Below, piece by piece: positions 46,620-48,518 of a stretch of DNA of 48,518 nt. A program made the translations under genes and the position numbers. Under the pieces are notes generated by a model, which saw nothing but the letters and a program-made list of their open reading frames with translations, ran no database searches and was not told the origin of the DNA. The stretch covers positions 1 to 48,518 of the IMG/VR virus record IMGVR_UViG_3300036791_000092; one strand, given 5' to 3'. Positions within the stretch are counted from its first letter, which is position 1, and every line of letters begins with the position of its first letter. Source of the DNA: a virus.

Positions 46620-47333
46620 TCAGAGAGAAGCAAGAGAAATCTGTTTCTCCTCAGGAGGATTGATAATTGTTTCCAGTTTCCTTTCTAGCTTGCGAGCAAT
46701 GATATTAGTATCTTTAGCATCTCCCATCAACTCAATAGCCATCTTCAATTGCTTAGCCTCAGAGATATTAACCTTAGGAGTTGGAGCTGCTAGGCGTGCA
46801 AGAACAGCACAATAGCCATTAGACATCTGCTCCAGCTTCTTTTCCTGTTCTTTAGTCAACTCCTTACTCTCCAACGTAATCATGCCAGACTTTTCAGCAA
46901 TGGCCAACATAACAAGATGGGATAGGGTTTCCTCATACCAAGTTTCAATCTGCTTAGCATTAAGCTTCCCTCGTGAACTATCACTATCACTTTCCTCGCT
47001 CAGAAACTCAGCCAAAATCTGTCTCGGTTCAAGCAATTCCGCTGGTATGTCATTGCATACGCCACCATTAGTTTCAAGCATCATGGTGACATACTTATGA
47101 GCAGTAGCTTTCTGTCGCATCTCTACAGCATCAATCAGGATATCAACAAAATCCTTATCCTCACCATTGAGGACAGGGAACCATTGAGGAATAGAGATAT
47201 ATCGTGCGCTATGTGCTTCACGACCTGTTTTGGTATTACCCTTCCAACCAAGAACAACAATCCTATCCCCAGGGAGTTCTGTTCCCTGTTTGCCAGTCCA
47301 CATACGAACTGGATAAGCTTGACGAATATGCAC
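46620..47333 (-). CDS. Early phage protein, conserved-looking
   Basis: 237 residues from GTG at 47333 with AAAGGAG eight bases before it. A compact N-terminus (LPGDRIVVLGWKGNTKTGRE, SARYISIPQWFPVLNGEDKD), then helices (AKQIETWYEETLSHLVMLAI, SEAKQLKMAIELMGDAKDTN). Less AT-biased than the genes to its left. No catalytic motif. Located downstream of element C2 in the earliest region. Confidence 0.55.
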   Translation of the reverse strand: MHIRQAYPVRMWTGKQGTELPGDRIVVLGWKGNTKTGREAHSARYISIPQWFPVLNGEDKDFVDILIDAVEMRQKATAHKYVTMMLETNGGVCNDIPAELLEPRQILAEFLSEESDSDSSRGKLNAKQIETWYEETLSHLVMLAIAEKSGMITLESKELTKEQEKKLEQMSNGYCAVLARLAAPTPKVNISEAKQLKMAIELMGDAKDTNIIARKLERKLETIINPPEEKQISLASL

Positions 47334-47375
47334 GATACGCTCCTTTATAAGAGTTATAAGATAGTTCCTGTTAGG

Positions 47376-47426
47376 CTAGATCAGGCTACTAGCTAGGTTC
47401 TCACGCTAGCTAATAGTATGCTCTAG
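47376..47426 (-). promoter_or_regulatory. CTAG-box element C2
   Basis: Exactly 51 bp: CTAG boxes spaced 13, 9 and 13. The central boxes form a stem (TTAGCTAG with CTAGCTAG) around about nine bases. The first box contains the TAG stop of the upstream 78-residue gene (47423-47425). Confidence 0.75.
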
Positions 47427-47659
47427 ACCAAATGGGCAGTTACAGCAAGCATTTTATCCTTAGTATCCTGTCTGACTGGCAAGCATGTTGTCCTGTTCTT
47501 TCCCAGTCTGACAGAGCCTGAGTTACCAAGATACCAAAATTTACAATCAGGCACTTCAGGATGTTGATAGGCTAGATACTTATTGGTTTTGTTTACACGC
47601 TTGAAGCCACGGCTTTCCAGAGCCATAGCAAACCGTGTCTGTAGTGTTAACTTAGCCAT
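47423..47659 (-). CDS. Small basic early protein
   Basis: 78 residues after AAAGGAA. Basic and compact: LQTRFAMALESRGFKRVNKT, YLAYQHPEVPDCKFWYLGNS, GSVRLGKNRTTC. The fold pattern (helix then beta hairpins, Gly-Phe turn) is similar in spirit to HicA-like dsRNA-binding proteins, but the match is too weak to assign. Lies between elements C2 and C3. Confidence 0.55.
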   Translation of the reverse strand: MAKLTLQTRFAMALESRGFKRVNKTNKYLAYQHPEVPDCKFWYLGNSGSVRLGKNRTTCLPVRQDTKDKMLAVTAHLV

Positions 47660-47700
47660 AGGTAAGTTATTCCTTTCCTGTTCAATCCTGCTAGGTATCT

Positions 47701-47751
47701 CTAGATCAGGCTGATAACTAGTCTGTCACACTAGCTATCAGTATGTTCTAG
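47701..47751 (-). promoter_or_regulatory. CTAG-box element C3
   Basis: 51 bp, spacing 13, 9, 13. The centre makes the best hairpin of the family: CTGATAGCTAGT pairs with ACTAGTTATCAG around a 7-base loop. It lies ten bases after the stop of the 40-residue gene. Confidence 0.75.
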
Positions 47752-47760
47752 CGAGGGCAG

Positions 47761-47883
47761 TTATTGTATATCCTTTCTATAACCTTTCTTCCTAACTTGG
47801 CAGAAACTGAATTGTAGCTGCCCGATCCGTAGAAACCTTATACCGCCAATCTTTCGGTATGTAAAGAACTTTTTTGCGTTCAT
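47761..47883 (-). CDS. 40-residue basic peptide
   Basis: MNAKKFFTYRKIGGIRFLRI, then GQLQFSFCQVRKKGYRKDIQ. Its ATG overlaps the stop of the membrane peptide before it (ATGA junction). Basic throughout. Short, but coupling supports translation. Function unknown. Confidence 0.5.
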   Translation of the reverse strand: MNAKKFFTYRKIGGIRFLRIGQLQFSFCQVRKKGYRKDIQ

Positions 47884-48020
47884 GTCAGATAATTCCTAAT
47901 CAAAGAAACAAAGAAAGCAATCCACGTGATTACGAGCGCGGTCACTAGACCACAGCCAATCAATCCATATTCGTTCACACAGTCCGGATACAAATCCAGG
48001 ATCATCTCAACGAGATGCAT
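47880..48020 (-). CDS. 46-residue membrane peptide
   Basis: MHLVEMILDLYPDCVNEYGL, then IGCGLVTALVITWIAFFVSL and IRNYLT. A clear single membrane span after an acidic start; GAAGGAG precedes the ATG. Early expression by position. Could alter the host membrane or exclude other phages; inferred only. Confidence 0.6.
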   Translation of the reverse strand: MHLVEMILDLYPDCVNEYGLIGCGLVTALVITWIAFFVSLIRNYLT

Positions 48021-48044
48021 AGCTAACTCCTTCTCAGTCTGTTT

Positions 48045-48095
48045 CTAGGCTAGGTGACTTGCTAGTTCGCTACTCTAGCAAATCATATAGGCTAG
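48045..48095 (-). promoter_or_regulatory. CTAG-box element C4
   Basis: 51 bp, spacing 13, 9, 13, with TGCTAG and CTAGCA pairing across nine bases. The first box overlaps the TAG stop (48092-48094) of the 54-residue gene. An extra CTAG lies directly inside the last box. Confidence 0.7.
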
Positions 48096-48256
48096 ATGCT
48101 CGCAAAACCGATTGCATTAGCAGCATATCGGATAATAGCCTTGCGTTTCGCACCAAACATTAGACCACCTTGCGCTAGTGCAAGCAAGTCATCCTTAGCT
48201 TCTAACAAGGCATACATATGCCAGTAGAATAGTTTGGTTGCTTCTCTCTTGCTCAT
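48092..48256 (-). CDS. First leftward early gene, 54 residues
   Basis: From ATG at 48256 after AAAGGAAA; an in-frame upstream ATG is not shared by the left-end copy. KREATKLFYWHMYALLEAKD, DLLALAQGG, KRKAIIRYAANAIGFASI: helical, basic. Truncated copy at window bases 1-83. Being first behind the divergent region it is probably the earliest expressed gene. Function unknown. Confidence 0.6.
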   Translation of the reverse strand: MSKREATKLFYWHMYALLEAKDDLLALAQGGLMFGAKRKAIIRYAANAIGFASI

Positions 48257-48518
48257 CTCTATTTTTCCTTTCTCTCTGCTCCGATAACCAGACATTAGAG
48301 CATCTGATATCGATAGTCAACATAGAAATGATAGGGAAAGATTACAAAATGTTAATGTTAAAGTCCTACAAAACCCATCAATCCGATCGATCCTATAGGA
48401 TACATCAATCATATAGGCCATATAAATCCCATAGGATACATAAATCCCATCGGATTAGTAGGAAATAGCACGATAGTTGGCTAGATTGGTGGCCACCTAT
48501 CACGATAGGTATCTAGCA
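48174..48518. repeat. Right terminal repeat, imperfect
   Basis: Matches bases 1-99 and 203-316 exactly, with a diverged 132-base middle against 103 at the left. The extra part includes ATCCGATCGATCCTATAGGA, a palindrome-like stretch. The AGGCCATATAAATCCCATAG stretch repeats short CATAGG words. Closing the circle here gives a genome of about 48.2 kb. Confidence 0.85.

Noticed and set aside
1-48518. tRNA or rRNA genes
   Set aside because: No cloverleaf with a TTC arm and CCA-type end was recognised by eye. The GC island at 2045 does not fit one.
1-48518. Integrated prophage or plasmid
   Set aside because: No integrase, att-like core, repressor pair, partition or plasmid replication gene was recognised, and both ends are phage sequence that joins to itself.

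Overview
The window reads as an essentially complete tailed-phage genome (Caudoviricetes, podovirus-like). It carries a large terminase, portal, scaffold, major capsid protein, head-tail adaptor, tail-nozzle-type protein and three consecutive internal-virion (ejection) candidates of 357, 654 and 1772 residues. No tail tube, sheath or tape-measure set is recognisable. The last 345 bases repeat the first 316 bases imperfectly, so the sequence closes on itself (circular assembly or terminal redundancy). The host is not shown directly. A GH5 glycosidase with a beta-sheet leader module and a HAF-repeat tail protein resemble proteins common in Alphaproteobacteria, acetic acid bacteria among them; this is a weak inference.

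Layout. Bases 1-627 are a non-coding divergent control region with the terminal repeat. Bases 628-26929 are all on the plus strand: HAF tail protein, GH5 tail glycosidase, small membrane protein (holin candidate), two duplicated secreted structural-type proteins, small proteins including an Acb2-like anti-CBASS candidate, TerS/TerL, portal, an inserted HNH endonuclease, scaffold, decoration, capsid, adaptor, nozzle, fibre and ejection proteins. Bases 26880-48256 are all on the minus strand: small genes, MazG-like pyrophosphatase, DUF3987-like primase/helicase ATPase, family-A DNA polymerase, DnaQ-like exonuclease, ssDNA-binding candidate, Sak4-like RecA ATPase, Cas4-like nuclease, a RecD-like helicase split by one in-frame amber codon, then many small early proteins. 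The two halves converge with a 50-base overlap near 26.9 kb.

The most unusual content is non-coding structure. (1) About 18 full and several partial copies of a 60-100 bp GC-capped palindrome are scattered over the genome. They lie just before start codons and also inside essential genes, in frame, where four encode a recurring MSQ-centred peptide in unrelated proteins. The A-run in the loop lies on the coding strand in all twelve copies that have it. (2) A second family of four 49-51 bp elements has CTAG boxes spaced 13, 9 and 13 and occurs only between early genes in the last 2 kb. (3) A roughly 390 bp imperfect inverted repeat with an AT-rich centre fills the longest early intergenic gap (44.3-44.7 kb) and is an origin or control-region candidate. 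No tRNA, rRNA, CRISPR array, integrase, phage RNA polymerase or clear endolysin was recognised.
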